The translations under genes and the position numbers were made by a program. The notes below the pieces were generated by a model, which saw only the letters and a program-made list of their open reading frames with translations, was not told the origin of the DNA and made no database searches. Source: Antrihabitans auranticaus (GTDB lineage: Bacteria; Actinomycetota; Actinomycetes; Mycobacteriales; Mycobacteriaceae). From it: a DNA stretch of 64,000 bases. Positions 26,774 through 35,221 of this stretch are shown here, in pieces. Where the stretch lies: contig NZ_JAEMNW010000004.1 of the NCBI RefSeq assembly GCF_016481275.1, positions 186,001-250,000 on the forward strand, written 5' to 3'. The first letter of the stretch is position 1; each line of letters starts with the position of its first letter.

Positions 26774-26792
26774 CAACTGGTTGGACCAGTTG
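26774..26792. promoter_or_regulatory. FadR-type operator upstream of the GntR gene
   Basis: CAACTGGT, spacer TGG, ACCAGTTG is a perfect 8-base inverted repeat with 3-base centre. The core TGGT...ACCA is the hallmark of FadR-subgroup sites. It is centred about 43 bases upstream of the regulator start, where it would block its promoter. Confidence 0.65.
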
Positions 26793-26802
26793 GCTTCGTG
26801 GG

Positions 26803-26838
26803 GTGCGGTTGGAGAGCCCCTGGACTCTCCAACCGCAC
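26803..26838. terminator. Hairpin terminator after pepN, copy 1 of a repeated element
   Basis: The 14-base arms GTGCGGTTGGAGAG and CTCTCCAACCGCAC enclose an 8-base loop. It starts 8 bases beyond the pepN stop in the direction of transcription. The half TGGACTCTCCAACCGC recurs at 53960-53975 after another gene, so this is a dispersed extragenic palindrome. Confidence 0.65.
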
Positions 26839-26845
26839 ACGAGGG

Positions 26846-29428
26846 TCAGCCTCGGTCGAACTCCTGCGCCCGCAACGACCGCACGATCCCGGCTCGGCCT
26901 TCGATGACCAGTCGGCGCAATGCCGGGGGATGGTCACCGGCAAGGAATCGGTCCGCTGCCTCGACCGCGTCGCTGCTGATGTCCCAGCTCGGATACAGGC
27001 CGACAACCACCGTCTGCGCGACCTCGCTCGACCGGCGTTGCCAGACGTCCGGGATGTCGGTGAAGTAGCGGTCGCGATACTGCGCGATCAACTCGCTCTG
27101 GCCGAACGGTGCGAACCCGCCGATGATCGAACGCGCCGTGATGTTCGGAATCGAGTCGTCTCCGATCACCTTCTCCCAGACAGCGGCCTTCACCGCGGCC
27201 TGCGGCCGGGCTGCTGACGCCTGAGCGCCCTGCCGACGGCCTGCTGCTGTCGGATCCCTCTCGACCTCGGCGTCGATGACCGGAGCCTCGGCACCGTCGG
27301 AGTCGATCTCGCCCGCAGCGGCCAAGGCGTAGAGCACCTTCCAGCGCAGGTCTGCATCGATCGTGAGGCCGGGCAGACCAACGGTCGCAGGATCGGCGTC
27401 GAGGAGTTCCTGCAGTACCTCTGTGTGCCAGTCCGACAACAGGGACGACGTCAGTGAATTGACGAACGCCAGTTGATGGTCGGAACCGGCCTCTGCCTCG
27501 CGCGCCAACTCCAAAAGGCGGTTGGCGAAGTTCGGCCAGCCTTCGGCCTGCGCCCACTCCGGGTCCGCGTAGCTGCCCAGCGCCGTCTGCGCCTGTAAGA
27601 GCAATCGCTGGACAACTCCGACCTCGGACTCCGCGCCGATCCCGCGCTGGACCAACTCGATGAAGTCGCGTGCCTTGAACTCCGCCTGCCGTGTCATCTC
27701 CCAGGCCGCGGACCACGCCAGGGTGCGGGGGAGCGAATCGGCAATGTCGCCGATGCGTGCGATGAGAGTCGACAGGGAGTCGGCATCCAGCCGAACCGAG
27801 CAGTAGGTGAGGTCGTCGTCGTTGACCAGCACGAGCTTGCCCCGATGCGTACCGACCAACTCGGCGACGTCGGTACTCTCTTCGGCTTGGACGTCGAGTT
27901 CGACTCGCTTGGTGCGCACCAACTTTCCGGACTCGTCGTCGTCGTAGACGCCGACCGCGATCCGGTGTACGCGCCGTTCCCCGGCACCGGGTTCGGCCCC
28001 GCTCTGCAGAACCGCGAACGACGTGAAGTTTCCTGCATCGTCGAGCGTGAACTCAGGTCGCAAGATGTTGAGGCCGGTGGTCTTCAGCCACTGCGAGCCC
28101 CAGTCCGAAAGCACACGGCCCGAGGACTTTTCGAGCGCGGACAGGAGGTCGTCGAACGTCGCGTTTCCGTAGGCGTGATCGGTGAAGTACGAGCGCAGAC
28201 CGGCGAGGAACGGCTCGAGACCGACATACGCGACGAGCTGTTTGAGGACGCTGGCGCCCTTCGCGTACGTGATGCCGTCGAAGTTCACCTCGACCGCGGC
28301 GAGGTCCGGAATGTCCGCGGCGATCGGGTGCGTCGACGGCAGTTGATCCTGCCGGTAGGCCCAGGACTTCTCGACGTTCGCAAACGTCGTCCACGCGCTC
28401 ACGTACTCCGTGGCCTCGGCCTGGCACAGCACGGACGCGAAGGTGGCGAAGGACTCGTTGAGCCACAGATCGTCCCACCACTTCATGGTCACGAGGTCGC
28501 CGAACCACATGTGCGCCATCTCGTGCAGGACGGTCTCGGCTCGCCGCTCATAGGAGTAGCGCGTGACCTTGGAGCGGAACACGTAGTCCTCGAGGAAGGT
28601 CACCGCGCCCGCGTTTTCCATTGCACCGGCGTTGAATTCGGGTACGAACAGCTGGTCGTACTTGCCGAAGGCGTACGGCGTCCCGAAGTTGCGGTGGTAG
28701 AAGCCGAAACCTTGCTTGGTTTCGTTGAAGAGCCGCTCAGCGTCCATGTGGTCGGCCAGTGAAGCGCGGCAGAAGATCCGCAGCGGGATTGTCCCGTGCT
28801 CGTCGGCATAGTGATCGGACCAGTGTGCGTACGGCCCAGCGATCAGGGCAACCAGGTACGTGCTCATCTTGGGCGTCGTGGCGAATTGATGGACGTCGGC
28901 CTGCTCGCCTTCGTTACCGAGCGTGTGGGCGTTCGAGATGACTTTCCACTCGTGCGGAGCGGTCACTGCGATGTCGAATGTCGCCTTGAGATCGGGCTGG
29001 TCGAAGCACGCGAACATGCGCTTCGCGTCCGCCGTTTCGAACTGCGAATACAGGTAGACGGAATCGTCGGTCGGGTCGACGAATCGATGCAGGCCTTCGC
29101 CGGTGTGCGAGTAGTCGCAATCGGCCTCGACGACCAACTCGTTCGTAGCCGCGAGATTGTCGAGAGTGATCCCGGTGGCTTCGTCGTACCCGCTCAGATC
29201 GATCGCTGCGCCGTTCAGGGTTGCGGAACGGACATTGCCGGCAATGAGGTCGACGAAGGTGCTCTCGCCGGCCGTGGCGTCGAAAGTGATTGTGCTGCGC
29301 GAAAAGAAGGTCTTCTCGCTGGGCCTGCCGACATCGTCGGTGAGGTCCAGGTCGATCCGGTAGTTGTGGACCGTCAACAGGCTCGAGCGTGTCGCCGCCT
29401 GTTCACGAGTCAGGTTCGGTGGTGCCAA
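26846..29428 (-). CDS. pepN: Aminopeptidase N, M1 family zinc metallopeptidase (860 aa)
   Basis: The exopeptidase motif GAMEN (268-272) and the zinc site HEMAH (302-306) with third ligand Glu325 in LNESFA are all present. The N-terminal beta domain precedes the catalytic domain, and a helical C-terminal domain of about 350 residues follows, as in actinobacterial PepN (Rv2467). It removes N-terminal residues from peptides in the cytoplasm and probably feeds on Clp products. The start is TTG, supported by AGGAGG on the minus strand. Confidence 0.95.
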   Translation of the reverse strand: MAPPNLTREQAATRSSLLTVHNYRIDLDLTDDVGRPSEKTFFSRSTITFDATAGESTFVDLIAGNVRSATLNGAAIDLSGYDEATGITLDNLAATNELVVEADCDYSHTGEGLHRFVDPTDDSVYLYSQFETADAKRMFACFDQPDLKATFDIAVTAPHEWKVISNAHTLGNEGEQADVHQFATTPKMSTYLVALIAGPYAHWSDHYADEHGTIPLRIFCRASLADHMDAERLFNETKQGFGFYHRNFGTPYAFGKYDQLFVPEFNAGAMENAGAVTFLEDYVFRSKVTRYSYERRAETVLHEMAHMWFGDLVTMKWWDDLWLNESFATFASVLCQAEATEYVSAWTTFANVEKSWAYRQDQLPSTHPIAADIPDLAAVEVNFDGITYAKGASVLKQLVAYVGLEPFLAGLRSYFTDHAYGNATFDDLLSALEKSSGRVLSDWGSQWLKTTGLNILRPEFTLDDAGNFTSFAVLQSGAEPGAGERRVHRIAVGVYDDDESGKLVRTKRVELDVQAEESTDVAELVGTHRGKLVLVNDDDLTYCSVRLDADSLSTLIARIGDIADSLPRTLAWSAAWEMTRQAEFKARDFIELVQRGIGAESEVGVVQRLLLQAQTALGSYADPEWAQAEGWPNFANRLLELAREAEAGSDHQLAFVNSLTSSLLSDWHTEVLQELLDADPATVGLPGLTIDADLRWKVLYALAAAGEIDSDGAEAPVIDAEVERDPTAAGRRQGAQASAARPQAAVKAAVWEKVIGDDSIPNITARSIIGGFAPFGQSELIAQYRDRYFTDIPDVWQRRSSEVAQTVVVGLYPSWDISSDAVEAADRFLAGDHPPALRRLVIEGRAGIVRSLRAQEFDRG

Positions 29429-29508
29429 GAGTGCCTCCTACGTCGGCATATGCCCGCGCCTGGGCGGGCGGGTAGAACGGCTGTCGGATGAGTCTGACGA
29501 ACAGTCTG

Positions 29509-30738
29509 TCAGGCGTATACGTCATCGAGATCGACGGTCGGATCACCGAGGCGATCCGGGTCGACCGCACGATCGGATTCGATCAATGCGCGAACCGCGT
29601 CGCCGACGTCCCAGATGTTCACGTTCATCGCGGCCAGCACCTGATCGTCGGCACCGAGCCAGAACGCGACGAATTCGCGCTTGCTCGTGTCGCCCCGCGT
29701 GACAACGCGCGCATACTTCGGCGCGTAGCCGACGTACTCCATACCGAGGTCGTACTGGTCGGTGTAGAAGTACGGCAGCTTCGAGTACGGCTCGGACTTT
29801 CCGAGCATGGTCGCCGCGGCGGTCGCCGGTTGGTTGAGCGCGTTCGCCCAGTGCTCCACTCGAACTCGCGTCCCGAGTGCCGGATGCTCTTGCGCTGCGA
29901 TGTCGCCGACCGCGACGATGTCGGGATCGCTCGTGGTCAACGACTCGTCGACCACGATGCCACCGTCGACATCCAGCCCAGCGGCTTGCGCGATTTCGAT
30001 GTTCGGCTGCGCCCCGACGGCAACGAGAACAGCACTCGCCTCGACGAGCGTTCCATCGCCGAGTCGGACGCCGGTCGCCTTTCCGTCGGCGGTCGTGATT
30101 TCTTCGACCGACGCGCCGAGGCGGAGGTCGACGTCGTGCGCGCGATGCAACTCGGCGAACACCTCGCCCATTTCTCTGCCTAGGGCGGCGAGCAGCGGTA
30201 ACTCGGCGGTCTCGACGACCGTGACGGAGACGCCCTTCTCCCGCGCGGTCGCCGTGACCTCGAGTCCGATCCAGCCGGCGCCGACGACGACCAGTCGGTC
30301 GTTGCCCGTCAGGACATCGAGCAAACTGTCGGATTCATCGATGGTCCGCAAGTAGTGCACGCCCGTGGCATCGGATCCGGGAATCGGCGGCCGACGTGAT
30401 CGCGAACCCGTGGCGAGGGCGAGTTTGTCGTAGGCGATCGTCGAGCCGTCGGGCAGAGCCACGGTCTTCGCGCTCCGGTCGATGGCCGTTACGGCTGTTC
30501 CGAGGCGGACGTCGATATGGTGGTCTCGATACCACTGAGCCGGAAGAACCGTGAATTCTTCGAGTGATTTCTGCCCTGCGAGATGCGCTTTCGAGAGCGG
30601 CGGGCGCTCGTAGGGTAGATGCTCTTCGGCACCGATCAGGACGACCGTGCCGGGGAAGTCTCGCGCTCGCAACGCTTCTGCGAGCTTGGCGCCCGCAAGA
30701 CCGGCGCCGACTATGACGAATGTTGGCTGGGCTGACAT
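29509..30738 (-). CDS. FAD-dependent ferredoxin/rubredoxin reductase family oxidoreductase (409 aa)
   Basis: The FAD site TFVIVGAGLAGAKLAEALRA, the segment LPYERPPLSK, the NAD(P) site LVVVGAGWIGLEVTATAREKG and the C-terminal FAD contact DIVAVGDIAAQEHPALG define the class that reduces [2Fe-2S] ferredoxins or rubredoxins for P450s and dioxygenases. The C-terminal reductase domain with DQYDLGMEYVGYAP is also typical. No ferredoxin or P450 gene is adjacent, so the partner is unknown. GAGGAG precedes the ATG. It is divergent from the DsbA-like gene. Confidence 0.87.
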   Translation of the reverse strand: MSAQPTFVIVGAGLAGAKLAEALRARDFPGTVVLIGAEEHLPYERPPLSKAHLAGQKSLEEFTVLPAQWYRDHHIDVRLGTAVTAIDRSAKTVALPDGSTIAYDKLALATGSRSRRPPIPGSDATGVHYLRTIDESDSLLDVLTGNDRLVVVGAGWIGLEVTATAREKGVSVTVVETAELPLLAALGREMGEVFAELHRAHDVDLRLGASVEEITTADGKATGVRLGDGTLVEASAVLVAVGAQPNIEIAQAAGLDVDGGIVVDESLTTSDPDIVAVGDIAAQEHPALGTRVRVEHWANALNQPATAAATMLGKSEPYSKLPYFYTDQYDLGMEYVGYAPKYARVVTRGDTSKREFVAFWLGADDQVLAAMNVNIWDVGDAVRALIESDRAVDPDRLGDPTVDLDDVYA

Positions 30739-30916
30739 TTCGGGTACTCCTCGAGTGGGCGAGGCGAATGTGTCCTTCCACCATCGACACTACTGCGCCG
30801 ACCCGACATCGCGGGAAGCATTTCCAGCCGCCCCGCGTTGGAGTGGAGGGTGGGTAGTTTCGCCGCCTAACGAATACATGACTAGATGACATCGCCGATC
30901 GAATTGGGAGTTACAC

Positions 30917-31546
30917 GTGAGCACCGAAGTGCTGCAGGATTCCGGAACCGATACCGCCGACTTCTGGTTCGACCCGCTCTGCCCGTGGTGTTGGATCACG
31001 TCCCGCTGGATTCTCGAGGTCGAGAAGGTGCGCGACATCAAGGCGAACTTCCACGTGATGAGCCTTGCCGTGCTGAACGAGGGTCGCGATCTGCCCGAGG
31101 CCTACCGCGAGGGATTGAAGCAAGCGTGGGGACCCGTCCGCGTGGCCATTGCGGCTGCCGAGGAGCACGGCGACGACATCCTGCTGCCGCTCTACACGGC
31201 GATGGGCACGCGAATCCACAACGAGAACAACAAGAATTTCGCCGAGGTGATCGAGCAGTCCCTCGCAGAGCTCGGATTGCCTGCCGAACTTGCTGCAGCC
31301 GCCGATACCGACAAGAACGATGCGGCGTTGCGCAAGAGCCACCACGAGGGCATGGATGCGGTCGGCGACGATGTCGGAACTCCAACGATTCACATCAACG
31401 GTGTCGCCTTCTTCGGTCCCGTGCTGTCGCGGATTCCGCGTGGTGAGGATGCCGGCCGCGTGTGGGACGGTGCGGTGGCGCTCGCGTCGTATCCGCATTT
31501 CTTCGAGCTCAAGCGGACCCGGCACGAGGAGCCGCAATTCGACTGA
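30917..31546 (+). CDS. DsbA-family mycothiol-dependent reductase (Rv2466c-like, 209 aa)
   Basis: The redox motif is Cys22-Pro-Trp-Cys25 in [11 protein letters not shown], on a thioredoxin fold with a long inserted helical region and the cis-proline loop [19 protein letters not shown]. These features match Rv2466c, a mycothiol-dependent enzyme able to reduce and activate nitro-prodrugs, whose normal job is oxidative-stress defence. The GTG follows GGGAG. In M. tuberculosis rpiB follows this gene; here Nei glycosylase follows directly. Confidence 0.9.
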   Translation: MSTEVLQDSGTDTADFWFDPLCPWCWITSRWILEVEKVRDIKANFHVMSLAVLNEGRDLPEAYREGLKQAWGPVRVAIAAAEEHGDDILLPLYTAMGTRIHNENNKNFAEVIEQSLAELGLPAELAAAADTDKNDAALRKSHHEGMDAVGDDVGTPTIHINGVAFFGPVLSRIPRGEDAGRVWDGAVALASYPHFFELKRTRHEEPQFD

Positions 31547-31636
31547 CGCCAGGGGTTCGGGCTGGAGCGACGAACGTGTCGGACCGGCCTGACAGAATCG
31601 CTCCTATGCGCGACTGCTTCTCCACGGACCCGACCG

Positions 31637-32434
31637 ATGCCTGAGGGCCCGACACTGCACAGGCTGGCTCGCGTACATCAGCGCAATTTCGCGGGTGCAC
31701 CCGTGCGCGTGTCCAGCCCGCAGGGCAAGTTCGCGTCAGGCGCAGCACTCGTCGACGGGCACGTGCTGACCAAAGCCCAGGCGTGGGGCAAACATCTTCT
31801 GCACTACTACGATTCGGGCCTCGTCGTACATGTCCATTTGGGGCTGTACGGCGCCTTCAGCGAGTCATCGGTTCCGATGGGACCACCGGTCGGGCAGGTG
31901 CGGATGCGCATGGTCGGCGACGCGTTCGGGACCGACCTGCGCGGTCCGACTGCCTGCGAGGTCGTCAGCAAGCAAGAACTGGCCGCAATCGCAGACCGAT
32001 TGGGCCCTGATCCGTTGCGCCGAAACGCCGATCCTGAGCGTGCCTTTGCTCGGTTGCACAAGTCTCGCAAGTCGATCGGTGCGCTGTTGATGGATCAGTC
32101 CGTCATCGCCGGCGTCGGCAACGTGTATCGCGCGGAACTGCTTTTCCGGCACCAGGTTTCACCGGCCCGGCCCGGCACCGAGATCTCGCGCGAATTGTGG
32201 GACGAGATGTGGGTGGACCTCGTAGCAATGATGAAGGTCGCACTTCGCCGCGGCAAGATGTTCACGGTCGCCAAAGAACACGATCATGGCGAAGGCTCCT
32301 ACGCCAAGGACCGCCCGCGGACCTACGTCTATCGCCGGGCCGGTTCGCTGTGCAGGGTGTGCTCGACACCGGTCGCGCACTCGGTTCTGGAGGGCCGCAA
32401 CCTCTTCTGGTGCCCGGGCTGCCAGCAGGACTAA
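31637..32434 (+). CDS. nei: Fpg/Nei-family DNA glycosylase (Nei2, 265 aa)
   Basis: The N-terminus MPEGPTLHRLARVH supplies the catalytic Pro and Glu. The helix-two-turn-helix is SRKSIGALLMDQSVIAGVGNVYRAELLF, and the C-terminal zinc finger has CRVC...CPGC ligands. The enzyme removes oxidised pyrimidines and nicks the strand in base-excision repair. It matches Rv2464c in context. It lies near a photolyase gene and the DsbA-like stress reductase, consistent with a DNA-damage/oxidant theme. Confidence 0.92.
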   Translation: MPEGPTLHRLARVHQRNFAGAPVRVSSPQGKFASGAALVDGHVLTKAQAWGKHLLHYYDSGLVVHVHLGLYGAFSESSVPMGPPVGQVRMRMVGDAFGTDLRGPTACEVVSKQELAAIADRLGPDPLRRNADPERAFARLHKSRKSIGALLMDQSVIAGVGNVYRAELLFRHQVSPARPGTEISRELWDEMWVDLVAMMKVALRRGKMFTVAKEHDHGEGSYAKDRPRTYVYRRAGSLCRVCSTPVAHSVLEGRNLFWCPGCQQD

Positions 32435-32679
32435 CTGCTGCCGCCCCCGCCGCAGCTACTTCCCCCGCCGCCGCAGCTACTGCCGCCGCCACTGTCGCCG
32501 CCGTGGTGGTGACCGCCGCTTCCGCCGTCGACGAAACCGCCCCACGAAGAGCCGCCGCCGTCGCTGCTGCCGAACGAGCGTGGCCGTCGTCTGTTTGCTC
32601 CCCGGCCACCGCGGGCGGCAAGGCTGACGATGACGACGAGCACCCCGAGCACGATCAACACTATGAAGACGAATTCCAT
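32431..32679 (-). CDS. Small membrane-anchored Gly/Ser/His/Cys-rich protein (82 aa)
   Basis: GGGGGAG precedes the ATG on the minus strand. Residues 1-23 form one membrane helix (MEFVFIVLIVLGVLVVIVSLAARGG), followed by a short basic stretch. The C-terminal half is almost all Gly and Ser with HHH and a repeated GGGSSC unit (GGSSCGGGGSSCGGGGSS). This could bind metal or anchor in the wall. Its stop overlaps that of nei by three to four bases in convergent orientation. No function is known to me. Confidence 0.6.
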   Translation of the reverse strand: MEFVFIVLIVLGVLVVIVSLAARGGRGANRRRPRSFGSSDGGGSSWGGFVDGGSGGHHHGGDSGGGSSCGGGGSSCGGGGSS

Positions 32680-32766
32680 AGCTCCCCCCTCCGTTTCGTC
32701 CAGGATACTGACAACAAGTTTCCCCCTCATTGGCGAAGAACGCGGCTTGCGTGGATGCTCGAACCT

Positions 32767-34131
32767 ATGGACCGCACCGCAATAGTCTGGTTCCGCCGCG
32801 ATCTTCGAGTGGGTGATCTGCCGACGTTGTCGAGCGCCGCGGACGCTGCGTCGGACTCGATGGCGTTGTTCGTTCTCGATGATCGGCTGCTCGGACCAGC
32901 GGGTTCGCCGCGCCGGGTCTTCCTCTTCAGATGCCTGCGCGAACTCGATGCCCAACTCGACGGCCGTCTGCTGGTGCTGCACGGTGATCCGGTCGAGGTC
33001 GTTCCGCGGCTCGCAGAGCAGATCGGGGCCGGATCGGTCCACGTCAGTGCCGACTTCGGTCCGTACGGAACAAAGCGGGACGAGCGGGTCGCAGAAGCCC
33101 TCGGCGACGTCGAATTGATTGCGACCGGATCGCCGTACGCCGTCGCCCCCGGCCGGCTGACCAAAGGTGACGGGACGCCGTACAAGGTGTTCACACCGTT
33201 TCGGCGAGCCTGGTACGACCATGGCTGGCGGTTACCGGCGAAGACCGACGCGGGAACTGTGAGCTGGCTCGATCCCGCCGACATCGACGGCCGGATCGAG
33301 ATCCCCGACGACGATTCGCTGGACGGCATCGAACTGCCGCCGGCGGGAGAAGCCGCTGCGCTCGAACGGTGGGACGACTTTCGGGAAAATGCCCTCACCG
33401 GCTACAACGACGAGCGCGATCGCGCCGACCTCGACAACACGAGTCGCATGTCGGTGTATCTGAAGTTCGGCTGTGTCCACCCACGGACAATGTTGCGTGA
33501 CCTGCGCGGCGACGGAGCGGGCAGGACGACGTATCGCAGTGAACTGGCCTGGCGCGATTTCTACGCGGACGTGTTGTTCCATCGCCCCGAGACCGCCCGC
33601 GAGAACTACAACGAACGATTCGACGCCATCGAGTACAACTCCGGAGCCGACGCGGACAAAGCGTTCCAGGCGTGGTGCGACGGTCGTACGGGCTTTCCGA
33701 TCGTCGACGCCGGGATGCGGCAGCTGCGGGCGGAGGGATGGATGCACAACCGCGTCCGGATGATCACGGCCTCGTTTCTGACGAAGGATCTGCACCTGCC
33801 GTGGTGGTGGGGCGCAAGGCATTTCATGACACTGCTCGCAGACGGGGACATCGCGTCCAATCAGCACGGCTGGCAGTGGACCGCAGGCTGCGGTACCGAC
33901 GCGGCGCCGTACTTCCGCGTCTTCAACCCCACGACGCAGGGAGAGAAGTTCGACCCCAAGGGTGAATACGTGCGGCGCTGGGTGCCCGAGTTGCGCGATG
34001 TGGCGGGTGCGAAGGTCCACAAGCTGGACGGCGACCGCCCGGCGGGTTACCCCGCTCCGATCGTCGACCATCAGGTCGAGCGCAAGGTTGCGTTGTCTCG
34101 CTACGACGACATCAAGCGAGCTGAAGGCTGA
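32767..34131 (+). CDS. phr: Deoxyribodipyrimidine photolyase (454 aa)
   Basis: The start MDRTAIVWFRRDLRVGDLPTL begins the photolyase alpha/beta antenna domain. The C-terminal FAD domain has TTYRSELAWRDFYADVLFH, GMRQLRAEGWMHNRVRMITASFLTKDLHLPWWWGARHF and the signature LADGDIASNQHGWQWTAGCGTDAAPYFRVFNP. Length fits class I CPD photolyases, which use light to split pyrimidine dimers. An in-frame extension upstream overlaps nei and was rejected. It faces the MerR/B12 regulator gene, and their ends overlap by 20 bases. Confidence 0.93.
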   Translation: MDRTAIVWFRRDLRVGDLPTLSSAADAASDSMALFVLDDRLLGPAGSPRRVFLFRCLRELDAQLDGRLLVLHGDPVEVVPRLAEQIGAGSVHVSADFGPYGTKRDERVAEALGDVELIATGSPYAVAPGRLTKGDGTPYKVFTPFRRAWYDHGWRLPAKTDAGTVSWLDPADIDGRIEIPDDDSLDGIELPPAGEAAALERWDDFRENALTGYNDERDRADLDNTSRMSVYLKFGCVHPRTMLRDLRGDGAGRTTYRSELAWRDFYADVLFHRPETARENYNERFDAIEYNSGADADKAFQAWCDGRTGFPIVDAGMRQLRAEGWMHNRVRMITASFLTKDLHLPWWWGARHFMTLLADGDIASNQHGWQWTAGCGTDAAPYFRVFNPTTQGEKFDPKGEYVRRWVPELRDVAGAKVHKLDGDRPAGYPAPIVDHQVERKVALSRYDDIKRAEG

Positions 34132-34993
34132 CCGGTACGAGCTCCTCGACCGCGGCGGCGAGTGACTCGAGCAAGCGTGTGCCGCTGGGCTGGGAACCAC
34201 CCCAGCCCGGACCGGCGACGTAGACACGCGCATGCGCGTCCCGGGTCGCCATGAGGGCTGCCCTGTCGATCGTTGCGCGGCTGCTTGCCCACAACAGCAC
34301 GGTCGCCGGCGAACCTGTGCGCGCTATCGCATCGGCCAACGCGACCTGCGGAACCGAACCCAGAACGCGAGCACCGACGTCCCGCTCGGCCAGGGCAGCG
34401 CGCAGAACTTCGAGTGGCATGGTGTGCAACTCGTCCTCGGCGCAGGCCAGGAGGATCGAACCCGGGCGTGCAGCGTTCGGAATGCGATGCAAGCTGGCGA
34501 CCACGGACCACGACAGCACGTGTTCGACGTCGACGCACCCGCCCGTGTCGCCCTGCTCGCGAACGATTGCTGCGAACGCCGGCCTGCACAGGTGCTCCCA
34601 GGTGGCAACGACGCCGAAATGTTCGAAATGGATGGCCAATAGGCGCAGCAGTTCGACCGTGTCCAGCTGGAAGGCCGCAGCCAGCAGGGGCGCGGTATCG
34701 CCGAGTTCGGGAGCCGGCTGGTAGCGGCCGTTGGTGGCTGCCTGGGCCGCGCTCGCCGGACTCGCGCCCGCACTGATGAGCTCGAGCATCTTCTCGACGA
34801 CGCGGATGTCGTATTCGGTGTAGTTGCGATGGCGGCCGGGCTCGTGGGTCTGCGGCCCGATGCCGTAGCGCCGGTTCCAGCTCCGGAGCGTCGCCGTCGG
34901 GACACCGAGACGGTCGGCAACCGCCCGCACCGTGTAGGCGGGCGTGGCCGAATCGGTTGCTCGTTGTGCCTCGATAGATCCATCTTCGCGCAT
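34112..34993 (-). CDS. MerR-family regulator with B12-binding-type domain, LitR/CarH-like (293 aa)
   Basis: The N-terminus has a MerR helix-turn-helix (YTVRAVADRLGVPTATLRSWNRRYGIGPQTHEPGRHRNYTEYDIRVVEKML). The rest has the two-part layout of cobalamin-binding light sensors: a helical domain, then ILLACAEDELHTMPLEVLRAALAERDVGARVLGSVP, with the histidine of the ExHxx loop where the lower axial ligand lies. The Wx9EH light-sensor motif is present only as Qx9EH (residue Q before GDTGGCVDVEH). Position between photolyase and a lipid operon supports control of both by light or photo-oxidation. Confidence 0.8.
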   Translation of the reverse strand: MREDGSIEAQRATDSATPAYTVRAVADRLGVPTATLRSWNRRYGIGPQTHEPGRHRNYTEYDIRVVEKMLELISAGASPASAAQAATNGRYQPAPELGDTAPLLAAAFQLDTVELLRLLAIHFEHFGVVATWEHLCRPAFAAIVREQGDTGGCVDVEHVLSWSVVASLHRIPNAARPGSILLACAEDELHTMPLEVLRAALAERDVGARVLGSVPQVALADAIARTGSPATVLLWASSRATIDRAALMATRDAHARVYVAGPGWGGSQPSGTRLLESLAAAVEELVPVSLQLA

Positions 34994-35039
34994 GCGGTGC
35001 CTACTCGAGTAGCAGGTCCCGATCTTTTGGCGGACAAAG

Positions 35040-35075
35040 CCAGAAAATCGATGCACAAACGATGCAATTTTCTGG
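35040..35075. promoter_or_regulatory. Composite inverted/direct repeat, candidate MerR/LitR operator
   Basis: Outer arms CCAGAAAAT (35040-35048) and ATTTTCTGG (35067-35075) are perfect complements. Inside them CGATGCA occurs twice as a direct repeat (35049-35055 and 35060-35066) separated by CAAA. The element sits 46 bases upstream of the regulator start and about 146 bases before the chosen start of the divergent lipid operon. Confidence 0.6.
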
Positions 35076-35221
35076 ATTTGATGCCACAATCGGGGCATGA
35101 ACACGTGTCAGGGATGTGTGACCCCTTCCCGATGACCAATCCATTCGACAGAAAGCTCCGAAACGTCCATATGAGGAACTCGCACGCGACACATCTCCGG
35201 CCTGTCGAGGCCGCCGGTGTG

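Noticed and set aside
32197-32766. A longer photolyase with a 190-residue N-terminal extension
   Set aside because: The extension overlaps nei in another frame and is Ala/Thr low-complexity; the photolyase domain begins exactly at MDRTAIVW.
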